35,046 nucleotides of DNA from Thoreauomyces humboldtii (taxonomy: Eukaryota; Chytridiomycota; Chytridiomycetes; Spizellomycetales; Powellomycetaceae), in assembly GCA_027596035.1 (NCBI GenBank), contig JADGJA010000162.1, forward strand, positions 1 through 35,046. The letters run 5' to 3'. Shown here piece by piece: positions 1 through 8,386 of the stretch. Positions within the stretch are counted from its first letter, which is position 1; each line of letters starts with the position of its first letter. Below the pieces are notes generated by a model, which saw only the letters and a list, made by a program, of their open reading frames with translations, was not told the DNA's origin and ran no database searches. The position numbers were made by a program, and so were the translations under genes.

Positions 1-1
1 T

Positions 2-550
2 CCACCGCCTGCGCCGACGCCCCAGCCCACGCCGCCTCCTCCCGCGCCTGCGCCCAACACGTGCGGAACGAGCCCTCTCAGCGTGATCACCTACTGCGCG
101 GCCGGTTCCTGCTGCTCCGAGTTTGGACAGTGCGGCAAGGACGCTCAACACTGCAACGGCGGCTGCCAGTCCGGCGCCTGCAACAAGAAGCCCAGCTACA
201 TCAACTCGGATTCGGACAACGTCATGGTGCAGGGCACCGGTTTGTGGTCGTGGGACGGCAACTACCACTTTGACATCGCCGACGACGGTCGTCTGGTCGT
301 CTCCCACACCGGAAAGACCGCCTTCTTCCCGTTCGTGGCCACGACCGCCAACCTCAAGAAGCCCGCGCGCATGATGATCAAGAGCGACGGCTCGCTCGCG
401 TTCATGGACGCAAACTACAAGCAGTATACGCCCGATTACTACAAGGACACTGCCCACCAGTACCCCGGCCCGTACCACGTCAAGGTCGACAACGACGGCA
501 AGATGAGACTTTACGACACCAATGGTTCGACCTACGTGACCCTCGGATAA
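2..550 (+). CDS. Secreted chitin-binding (hevein/CBM18) protein with C-terminal bulb-lectin-like domain, 5' end outside window
   Basis: The reading frame is open from base 2 to a TAA at 548-550, so the gene starts upstream of the window. It begins with a Pro/Ala/Thr-rich linker, about 18 residues visible. A compact eight-cysteine hevein-type module follows, with cysteine order C-C-CC-C-C-C-C, including GSCCSEFGQCG. This is the type-1 chitin-binding fold (CBM18). The remaining ~105 residues hold three repeats resembling 'DG.L.....', for example DDGRLVVSHTG, SDGSLAFMDAN and NDGKMRLYDTNG. These recall the beta-prism II (bulb-type mannose lectin) repeat, but the QxDxNxVxY signature is degenerate. 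The Pro-rich linker and disulfide-rich module imply extracellular or cell-wall location. The signal peptide and any catalytic domain would lie outside the window. The hevein module is confident and the lectin assignment is inference. Confidence 0.8.
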   Translation, partial: PPPAPTPQPTPPPPAPAPNTCGTSPLSVITYCAAGSCCSEFGQCGKDAQHCNGGCQSGACNKKPSYINSDSDNVMVQGTGLWSWDGNYHFDIADDGRLVVSHTGKTAFFPFVATTANLKKPARMMIKSDGSLAFMDANYKQYTPDYYKDTAHQYPGPYHVKVDNDGKMRLYDTNGSTYVTLG

Positions 551-1421
551 ATGGCGCGCCCAGGGGCGCGTGTAGATGAACACGGCTTGTTGCTGAATAG
601 ATTTTTGAATCAAGAACAGCAGGACTGTTATACTTTCATATCGTTTTTAATAGATGGCGTACTATCTTGCTCTTGGAATCATAATCACATCCTCTGGACG
701 TATCCGAGGGTCTGAGCGAAGAGGTTTTGGGCATCGTCAGCAAACTGCAGGAGGTATCAGGCGTTCGACCAACTGAATGGTATGAACGTGCGGTCTGCAA
801 CAGCATTCGCAGCGTTCGGTTGCATCCAGGAGACTGTCAGAGACAGCTCTTGACAGAGTCTTGTCGGTCCTTATTGGGGATGCTCCCGACCCGAAGTTCG
901 TTTCTGTTCCATCCTAAACGACTTCTCCAGGATCTTTGCTCTTTGGAAATGGCGCTTTTTCTTTTGAGGTACGCCCCTCGTGATCCTTATCAACAACCGC
1001 GTTCTTCTGGAAGCCTTCCAAAGCTGAGGGGATCGCGGGGAGACGAGCCAAGTCACGAGAACGGGCGTGGGATCTTCTTGAACCATATGATACATGGGAG
1101 TGGCCGTACGCTGTTGCCCCAAAAGTTGCATCGTAGGGGGAAGCGTTTTTGATTGAGGTACTGTACTTACATGCTCCAAGAACGACTCTGCTGTCGCGAG
1201 GATGCTCGTCGCACATTAGCGACGCCGACGCTTTCGCGGCTAACAGATGACCTTCAAAGCGAAAAAAAGGAATTCTTATTGCATCTAGTTTAATTAGCTG
1301 ATCGAGTTGGATATGGGTGCAGGCCCAACCGAACCCCTACGCATCCGAAGATCCTTGAAACAAGTCTCGTTCAAAAATAAGAATATTTGTCTACATACTA
1401 AGAGCCTCTCAAGATGCGCCA
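551..1421. other. Gene-free stretch between convergent genes
   Basis: This is 871 nt between the stops of the chitin-binding gene and the ankyrin-like gene, so it should contain both 3' UTRs. Open frames here (for example 727-1152 +) have poor codon bias, no recognisable domain and overlap others on the opposite strand. I see no RNA gene or mobile element. Confidence 0.6.
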
Positions 1422-2945
1422 CTACGTTGCGGCTTTCTGCAGCTCGCTAGATAGCTGGTGGTGACAGAGGAGCAAAAAATCATCAACCCGATCCACAGAT
1501 TGCTGAGCCCGCTCCAGCAGGTCTTTCGCATCAATGCAAATCTCGTCATGTTCGAACATGGGGGAAAAGGCGAACCATCGATTCGAGTAACCGAGACGCT
1601 TTAGCTCATCGACCCAGATTTGCGCAGAATAAGGGATCAAAGGGATCAGCTCTTCCGCATAGAAGTGCGAGCAGTAATCTTCGTAATCGAGAGCGGTCCA
1701 GGCACCCCCCAGAAAATCGATGTTTCGGTCTTCAGCGAGAGCTTCGGGGAGGGTCCGCAGGTTGCAGATGCAGGGATCCGGAACTCCGATGAAGATCCCG
1801 TGATTGTCTGCGAAATCTCTGAACTTTCGCCGCATGTACCAAGGGCGGCCGCCGGCGTATGCAGTCCACACGCTTTCGATCAGCTCCGCTAGCTTGCGTC
1901 CGTCGGCGTACAGCTCGAGGTCGATGTACGGCTCGAGGTCACCGATGAATCGGAAATAGCCCTCGGGTTGATTTTCATGCCTCAAAGCCGGAAACCTTCT
2001 CAGAAGCTCCTGCACGAGAGGCCAGCAAAATCGCTGAATGGCGTCGTCCCGTATCTGAACCGACGTACAGCCCTTAGACAGCAGGAGGTCGACGGAGCGC
2101 GCAAAGAACTGATCAGGGTCTGCAGCCGAGGGCGCAAGGTTCCCGTCATGGTATGCTTGAAGAACAACCTCCCCGTCCTGAACAGTCTCAAGTACGTCCA
2201 GTCGCCGATTCTCGAAAGCCGTACGCGCCACGAACTTCTCGGTCAACGGATACCGGGCTCGAAGGCGATCAGCTTGACTGTCGAGACCGCGGGCAAAGCA
2301 GAAGTCTAGGAGGATGCATGGCGCATCTTCCCCCCGGTTGGGTGATCGCACCAAAGGAAGGTTATCGATGACCCAGGATGCCACCGATTCGGAGCGCACG
2401 CATCTCGCCACTTGCACGGAGTCGCGGACTGATCCAGTCCAAAAGCGGTGAACGTGTTCTGTCCTCCCCTCGACGATCAGCTGACCGAGCGCCAGCGAGT
2501 TGATCGAAGGCAACGCCTGGTTCTCGGGTCCGAGATACATCTCGGTCCGGCGAAGTGGGTCGTCCTTCGGGATCTCGGCCTCGACCGTCAGCCACCAGTC
2601 CAGCATCAAAGCCGGCTTTTCACGGAAACCTGCGCCCACGCAGACCAGGTCTCTGACTGGGTCTCGACCGTTGGCATCGAAGAGGTGCCAAGCGTCGGTG
2701 CGACCGTGCATGGCGGCCAAGCGGAACTCGTGGCCGGCAGGCAAGGGTTCGGGCCATGCGTCGGCGACCGTCCTGATGACCTCGACCGTTCCGAAGTTGA
2801 AGGCCTTGATCAGCGCATTGACTCTGACGAGTCTCGTCGATCGCAAAGCAAGCTGCCTCAGCATGTCGAGGTCGCCGGCTTTGATTGCGTCGACAGTCTC
2901 GTCGACCACGTTGCCGATCAAGGTCGGTGGGCGCTCTGGAACCAT
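1422..2945 (-). CDS. Intronless ankyrin-like protein of unknown function (507 aa)
   Basis: This is a single uninterrupted 507-codon frame from ATG at 2943-2945 to TAG at 1422-1424. I do not recognise a specific family. The N-terminal half contains helix-turn-helix units reminiscent of divergent ankyrin repeats, such as DAIKAGDLDMLRQLALRS and FNFGTVEVIRTVADAWPE, followed by HEFRLAAMHGRTDAWHLFDA. The C-terminal half is rich in Trp, Tyr, Asp and Glu and ends in a helical segment (VDRVDDFLLLCHHQLSSEL). There is no signal peptide or membrane segment. Being intronless sets it apart from every other complete gene here. Scaffold-like, intracellular binding would be the ankyrin-type expectation, but that is inference. 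The frame is very unlikely to be open by chance, so the gene itself is secure. Confidence 0.75.
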   Translation of the reverse strand: MVPERPPTLIGNVVDETVDAIKAGDLDMLRQLALRSTRLVRVNALIKAFNFGTVEVIRTVADAWPEPLPAGHEFRLAAMHGRTDAWHLFDANGRDPVRDLVCVGAGFREKPALMLDWWLTVEAEIPKDDPLRRTEMYLGPENQALPSINSLALGQLIVEGRTEHVHRFWTGSVRDSVQVARCVRSESVASWVIDNLPLVRSPNRGEDAPCILLDFCFARGLDSQADRLRARYPLTEKFVARTAFENRRLDVLETVQDGEVVLQAYHDGNLAPSAADPDQFFARSVDLLLSKGCTSVQIRDDAIQRFCWPLVQELLRRFPALRHENQPEGYFRFIGDLEPYIDLELYADGRKLAELIESVWTAYAGGRPWYMRRKFRDFADNHGIFIGVPDPCICNLRTLPEALAEDRNIDFLGGAWTALDYEDYCSHFYAEELIPLIPYSAQIWVDELKRLGYSNRWFAFSPMFEHDEICIDAKDLLERAQQSVDRVDDFLLLCHHQLSSELQKAAT

Positions 2946-3494
2946 TTCGCGTTGAGCGAAAGGGAGGTGTGGATTGAAAGCGGTCGTCCGAGCCTGAGGC
3001 GGGTACTGTATAGCCAGTTTGACGAGGCACTACCTACCGCCGCGAGAGAAACATTGAGTTCGTGGCGGCAACGGTCGAGTTGGTGGCACGCTCGCAGTAA
3101 CGATGGGAGTGAAAGTACCGGTATTGGGATATGGCTCTCTGGGGACTCTGTGTGACCTCAGCCGAGGGTGTTCGGGGCCAACGGCTCCCACGCGCAATTA
3201 GGAAGTGTGGAATATAGTCCTGGAACAGACTCCATAAACCTACCCGCCGTTCAACGAGAGCAGTGGCGGGCAGATGCCTGCAAGGGCATAAAATCCTGGA
3301 GTAGTGGACGTGAAATAGTTTGTTAGAAGCATAATTCAAACACTCAAAAACAGCAACGGTTAGGGTTGCGGACGTGATGGCCTCCTCGTGAGTGAAAGGC
3401 CTCGCCGCTAGCCTACAGCGACCCCTTCACTGGCCCTTTTGAGTGATCTGTGCTTCGCGAATTCCAAAAGCACTAGAAACAACGCACCCCCGAA
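2946..3494. other. Divergent intergenic region (promoters of ankyrin-like and transgelin genes)
   Basis: This is 549 nt between the start codons of two divergently transcribed genes, so it should hold both promoters. I see no additional gene. Small frames are shadows without domain signal. Confidence 0.5.
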
Positions 3495-4368
3495 ATGAGT
3501 GGCAAAGTGATGGGAGGTCTTGACAGGGATCTTGGTACGTTGCCTTGGGCACCGAAATGCTTCCACAGGCCGTTGTCGTGTCGTAAGCCAACACTCGAAT
3601 GCTTTCTTTCCGTCTCCAGCGGCGAAAGCTGCCGCAAAGTACGATCCAGAACGAGAAAACGACGCTCGCCACTGGATCGAGAGCATCACTGGAGAGGTCT
3701 TTCCGTTCGATGGGTTCCAGGAGAGCTTGAAGGATGGAGTGCTGCTCTGCAAGTGAGTAACATTTCAGAGCTCCCGCTTTCTCGATGCCTGTTTTTAGAG
3801 GAACGTCACGTCTGACGCCTCTTTTTACCCCTTTCGCAGGCTGGTAAACGCACTCTCACCCGACTCACCGGTCAGGATCAACAGCTCCAAGATGCCCTTC
3901 AAGCAGATGGAGAACATAAACAGCTTTCTGATGACTCTGGGCTCAAAGTTCGAGGTCCCTCCCCACGACACTTTCCAGACCATCGATCTCTACGAGGACA
4001 AGAACCCCGGTCAGGTCGTCGACACCATCTTCTCCCTCTCCCGACACGCCGCCAAGCTCGGCCTCCTCCCGGCCGATCAGGTGCTCGGCCCGAAGCTGGC
4101 CGACAAGCACGAGGTCACGTTCACCGACGAACAGCTGCGAAGCGGCAACAACGTCATCGGATTGCAGATGGGCTTCGCGGGCGGAGCCTCTCAGTCCGGG
4201 CAGTCGTGGGGCGGACGACGCCAGGTCGTGGAGCAGGGAGTCGGGACCGGCGATGCCTCGTCTGTGTCGCAGCAGCTTGGGTTCAACGGGGGCGCCAACG
4301 CGAGTGGGCTCACGTTCGGTGGACGACGAGAGATTGGCGGAGAATATGCTAAACCTGATCAGGAATAG
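3495..4368 (+). CDS. SCP1: Transgelin/calponin-family actin-bundling protein
   Basis: Exons 3495-3534, 3620-3752 and 3840-4368 (introns 85 and 87 nt, GTACGT..CAG and GTGAGT..CAG) join in frame to 233 aa ending TAG at 4366-4368. A single N-terminal calponin-homology (CH) domain spans about residues 15-145. It carries the WIESITGE segment, LKDGVLLCK|LVNAL (split by intron 2), SSKMPFKQMENI and DTFQTIDLYEDKNPGQVV, which closely follow yeast Scp1 and animal transgelin. Two C-terminal calponin-like repeats follow: IGLQMGFAGGASQSG...GGRR and QLGFNGGANASG...GGRR. Family role: binds and bundles F-actin in cortical patches. Yeast Scp1 has one such repeat region, so the double repeat is a mild variation. 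The assignment is firm. Confidence 0.95.
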
Positions 4369-4548
4369 CACACGAAACATGCAAGGCCCCTGGGTAGTCA
4401 GGAGCCGTCCTTTCATCACATTTCAATTTATTTCTGCTTCACCAGTATACCTGAACTTGGAAACAGATTGGCTACAAGGGTCGCTGTCGGAGGAGTCAGG
4501 GAGGAGCAGTTGGAGGTGGTTTATGCGAGAGAGGGGCAGTCTACGATA

Positions 4549-6749
4549 TCAGTCCTCCGTCAAATCTATGACCTCCGGCAGCGTCCAATGTGAGGGAAGT
4601 CGTCTAGGCGCGCGATCAGCCAATCGAACATTCGTGGTGGATTTGACCAAGCGAGGCTTTTCGAAGGTCTGCACCGCATCCGGTACCCACGTGGCTCGTC
4701 GCTGCAACGGAGATCGTATCGACACAGGGATCACATCGTCGACGACCGCCACGGGCGAAAGAGTTCGGACGGAACGCACTGTCGATGCCGGGGAAGGATG
4801 CTGGTCGAAGGAGCGATTGACTCGTTGAGACGTTTTTGGGATGTCCGATTGCCGGTGCTGGCTCATTATACCGGGATCTGGATCTGAATCCGAATGGTCG
4901 TGCACGACGCCAAAGTCGATGCTCTCCGAGGTGGTGTCCGACTCGATCTCAATGAAGTCGTCATCGGAAAAGTGTGGGTGATCCGGAATGCTCGTCAAGT
5001 TTGCATCATGATGATCGTTCGAGTGCGTGGTTTCGATGGGGTGCGGACACGGAACGGGAGCGTCTTGGAGACTCAGACTGGAGACAGCTGAAGCTGCCTG
5101 CAGCTCGTTTTCAACGCTATCTATCGATCGCTCCCGCCTCATGTATCGCGGTTCGAGCTCCCCGGATGGATCCCTAGCTTTTCCGTCCTCGTCTTTGATA
5201 TCCGCGGATTTCATGTCCTCGCCTTTGACATCTTCAGCTTTGACGGCGTAAATCCCTTCTTCATCAACAACGTCCGTGCCTTGCGACGACTCGAGCAGTT
5301 CCTCCACATCCAATATGGCCGTCGCTCTGGTATGCTCCGGCGACGGCGGCCTCAAGAACTGGGTGAAAAGATCCTTCACCCTCTTCGAATCAAGTCGATC
5401 TGCGCTGAGGACGCAAGGAAAGACCTCTCTGGGTCTCAACACGGTCACGAGATCGCTCAACTCTTCGAACGACGAATGGATAGAGTACAGAACGTGCCAG
5501 TATCGCTCGCCGAGCTGCTTCAATGGGAACTGACGTGCATCGATACCGGTTCCTGCCGTCCTCAGTTCGTCTCGCCATCCCATCGTCGACAGTCGGATGT
5601 GGACGATCTCGCCTGATGACCGTGCCGGTGGACAAATGTCGCACTTTTGACAAGCGTGGAACCGCGTTGAGGTCGGATCGTTCGTGATGTAGGGTGGGCA
5701 CGGCTGAAGGGCGCTGTAGACGGCAAAACGGAGGGGGGAGAGGTAGATCTGGAAGGCGGAAAGCCGATCAGTAAATTCAGTTCTTTTGGATGAAGACGAA
5801 CGGACGTACCTTGGTCTGGAATTCTTGGGCTATCGCTTCCCAGAGTGTCTCTACGCCGAATATGTTGTATCCTATATGGAACAACATGTCGTCCCGGTAA
5901 CCCCTGATGATATGAATAACAGATTCTATGGATTCTCTCTGAATGAGATGAACTCATGAGCACAGGATCGCGTAAGCGCATGATGCATGACACACCTTTG
6001 ATGGAAAAGCAAAGAAATCTGTCGAGCAAAAGGTCGTGTCCAGATAAACACAGGCAAGATCGCGCGGAATGATGTCTCGGTCCAAATATTCCTGTATTCC
6101 CTGCGTGAACCATGCTTCTGCCCGAAGGTCACCGGTATAGAGGACATTGCCGTTCGGTCCTTCTATCAAGAACCTAGCACCCATCGGTCAGTGGGCCCCC
6201 ACGTTTATTCCAGCATGTTGGCCTGCTCGTACATGGTGGATCCGACGCAATGATTCGCCGGAAACAGCGTCAGTGTCACCGTCTGGCCGTTGCCGATGTA
6301 GACCTGCAAGGGTTCCTCATATTCGAGGGGTCGCAGGTACTTTGCGAGGTGAAGGTACTTTGGCTGCTCCTCTTGAGCATTGGTCGCTCGTCGCTTGTGA
6401 GGGAGTCGCAGAAGTAGGTAGGCAGTTTCCTTTGAGCAGTAGAGAGGGACGTCGAAGTTTGGACTCTTGAGGCCCGAGAGGTGATCTAGTCGGGGGCAAC
6501 AGGAACGGGTTAGCAAACCGTGGGAGTTCCCTCGCTGTTTGACCCAAAATAAACCGACCGGCATGGCAATGGGATAGCAGGAAGATCCTGGTGTCCTGCT
6601 TCGCAGCGTAATTGTCGATATAAATTGTAGGATACTGCCAGGAAAAAAGCGGTGGATGAGCCAAACCCGTCCTGGCAGAGAGAAGTTTCAATCACCAATC
6701 GAGCCATACTTATGCGTACCTGTCTTATCCGGCCGTCAAACGTGCTCAT
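4549..6749 (-). CDS. DCLRE1C: Artemis-type metallo-beta-lactamase/beta-CASP DNA nuclease
   Basis: Six exons on the minus strand (6720-6749, 6559-6634, 6233-6485, 5996-6173, 5810-5938, 4549-5748) give 621 aa. The start MSTFDGRI matches the Artemis N terminus. Metal-binding motifs are intact: SHCHADH (His32, His34, Asp36, His37; split by intron 2), NHCVGS (His114), YTGD (Asp135) and YLDTTFC (Asp165). These sit at nearly the same positions as in human Artemis. Beta-CASP motifs continue with RFHAC (His253) and YSIHSSF (His313). Roughly residues 330-621 are an acidic, Ser-rich, probably disordered tail, as in Artemis. Family role: hairpin-opening and overhang-trimming nuclease in non-homologous end joining. 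Pso2/Snm1 is the alternative, but the N-terminal placement of the nuclease domain and lack of a UBZ finger favour Artemis. Confidence 0.93.
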
Positions 6750-6866
6750 GTGGGATCCGCTTGTCGTCCCCCACCTCCTCGTCGACCCTTCTCTTTCTGA
6801 ATGGACACTGTAGGTGCAACTATTACCGGGTACCGGTACGTGAAGGTGGGGACGGTTCCCGATCGT

Positions 6867-6887
6867 ATGTCCGAACGGGTCGGACAT
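6867..6887. repeat. Short inverted repeat upstream of the Artemis gene
   Basis: ATGTCCGA (6867-6874) and TCGGACAT (6880-6887) are perfect 8-bp arms around a 5-nt spacer, about 120 bp upstream of the Artemis ATG. The inner CCG-N7-CGG arrangement is of the kind bound by Zn2Cys6 regulators. A regulatory role is only inference. Confidence 0.4.
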
Positions 6888-6976
6888 TCACGGGGTTCGG
6901 CAGACCCCGCTGTCAGCTGCGCACAAACGAGGCTTTCCCTTATAACGCACATGCCATCTTCTGTCAACAAGAAACT

Positions 6977-7048
6977 GAACCACTGGCTCAGTGGTTAGTA
7001 CGCTCCAGCTCACACTGGAAGACACGGGTTCGAATCCCGTGGGGGTCT
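6977..7048 (+). pseudogene. Degenerate tRNA-like sequence (Pol III A and B boxes)
   Basis: An A-box match (TGGCTCAGTGG, 6984-6994) and a perfect B-box (GGTTCGAATCC, 7027-7037) are spaced as in a tRNA. The T arm ACGGG/TTCGAAT/CCCGT is perfect. The acceptor stem (6977-6983 against 7041-7047) pairs at 5 of 7 positions with two A/G mismatches. The D stem is poor. The anticodon stem TCCAG/CTGGA pairs, but the loop CTCACA has only six bases. A Val (CAC) ancestry is possible. It looks like a decayed tRNA or a SINE head rather than a working tRNA. Confidence 0.6.
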
Positions 7049-7197
7049 GGCACTAGGACCAGATAAACTGAGTGAGCCCCAGGCGAGACGTCCTCTGCCA
7101 GTCGGCGGGGAAGTACAGGACGACGGGTTAATGCAGCTACGCCGGATCCAAAGCCCGGAAACCTCATAAGGGATGCAGATGGGCCTTTGTTTTTTTT
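6977..7197 (+). mobile_element. Putative tRNA-derived SINE-like element
   Basis: The tRNA-like head (6977-7048) is followed without a tRNA 3' end by about 140 nt of unrelated GC-rich sequence and then a run of eight T (7190-7197), a Pol III terminator. Head with A/B boxes, unrelated body and T-rich end is the architecture of a tRNA-derived SINE. I could not find convincing target-site duplications, and there is only one copy in the window, so repeat status is inferred. It lies between the divergent Artemis and methyltransferase genes. Confidence 0.45.
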
Positions 7198-7549
7198 CTA
7201 CTTTTTGTCGTTCAAGGGCCCCTTCCCTCTCTCATGACAAGCTGACTGACCGGTTCCCGTTGCCTTGAGGGTCCGTCCACCTGGAGATTGAGGACCTCCT
7301 CTCAGACTTTGGTTATTTTGCTCAGACAGCCATGAACTTCGTCTCTTGTGAGCATTGATCCTGATTCCCGCAGGACTCTGGTCCGTGACTTCCATTCCAA
7401 CGTGAAACCCCACTGATGTTGGCCATGTGGTTCGGAAGAAGAATGCTCGCAACTACCGGTATGGACGGACTACCGCACACGTCGCTCAGACGGCCCCCAT
7501 GGAGATCTTCCCCTTCCATCTTCCCCTACCATCTTCCCAATTTCCAGCA

Positions 7550-8292
7550 ATGCCCAACGCAGAGTTCCAAGGTACCTGGTTCAGACCAACCGCCTCCGCC
7601 TCATCACACCGCGCCAACTCACTCCACCTTCTCCCCCTCCCTCTCCCCTCCATCTGATAGCCGTCCTCCGAAAAGAAGGTTGGGAAGGCGCCTGGAAAGG
7701 AGGCTGGGAAGCCGGGTGGTCCACGGACGAGGTCACACCGGCACTCGCCACCCTCCTCGCCTCCGACCGGTACCCCACGCTCAACGTCGGGCGGGCGCTC
7801 GTGCCAGGGAGCGGAAAGGGGCACGACGTGCTCCTACTCGCCGCGACGCCCGGCAGGGAGACCGTGGTCGGTCTCGACGTGACGTCTCGGGCGACGGAGG
7901 CCGGGGAACGGTTGCGCACCGAGTGGGGAGTGGATCCTCGCTTGGCGAGGTTCGAGACGGGTGACTTCTTTGCCTACGACGGGGGTGGGCTGCCGTTCGA
8001 CGTGGTGTACGACCATACGTTCTTGTGCGCTTTGCCTCCGGGACAGAGGAAGGCCTGGGCCGACAAGATGGCGGGATTGGTGAGACCGGAGGGGTTCCTC
8101 GTGGCGTACATGTTCCCTCTGTCGGACCACGAGGGTGGACCACCGTGGGCGTTGAGCATCGAGGTGTACCGTGAGCTGCTGGGAGAGACGTTCGAGGAGG
8201 AGTTCGTGGAGGAAGTGGGGCGTACCTTCAAGAAGCGGGCGAACTCGCCGTACGGGGAGAAGTTGTCGCTATGGAGGCGGCGAGCGGCGTAG
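7550..8292 (+). CDS. TPMT-family S-adenosylmethionine methyltransferase (thiol/halide type)
   Basis: Exons 7550-7571 and 7661-8292 (89-nt intron, GTACCT..TAG) give 217 aa ending TAG 8290-8292. The N terminus EGWEGAWKGGWEAGWST followed by VTPALATLL matches the conserved entry 'W...W..G.tpWD.g...P.l' of the TPMT superfamily. ALVPGSGKGHDVLLLA (about residues 53-68) is the SAM-binding glycine-rich motif. VVYDHTFLCALPP is the family's characteristic post-motif strand and loop. C-terminal PPWALSIEVYRELL completes the fold. Fungal members are thought to methylate thiols or halides, and the substrate here cannot be told. An in-frame ATG at 7499-7501 could extend the protein by 17 residues; I kept the downstream start because the extra residues are Pro/Phe-rich and atypical. 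Confidence 0.88.
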
Positions 8293-8386
8293 ATGGGGAG
8301 CGACGCGTATGCGGACCCTGTTCTTATCTTGAAGGCATTCGAAGAACCGGCTGGGTTCACCCAAAACGAAAAACTACAAATGATAT

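Noticed and set aside
727..1152. 141-aa open frame on the plus strand
   Set aside because: It has no domain signal, overlaps two opposite-strand frames of similar length and sits in the 3'-3' region of two convergent genes.
2448..3155. 235-aa frame on the plus strand
   Set aside because: It is mostly antisense to the start of the 507-aa ankyrin-like gene, a mirror of its high-GC codon bias, and shows no family signal.
3355..3370. TTAGGG-like telomeric motif
   Set aside because: Only a single unit (gttagggttg) with no tandem array, expected by chance.
6977..7048. Functional tRNA-Val(CAC)
   Set aside because: Two acceptor mismatches, a broken D stem and a six-base anticodon loop make a working tRNA unlikely.
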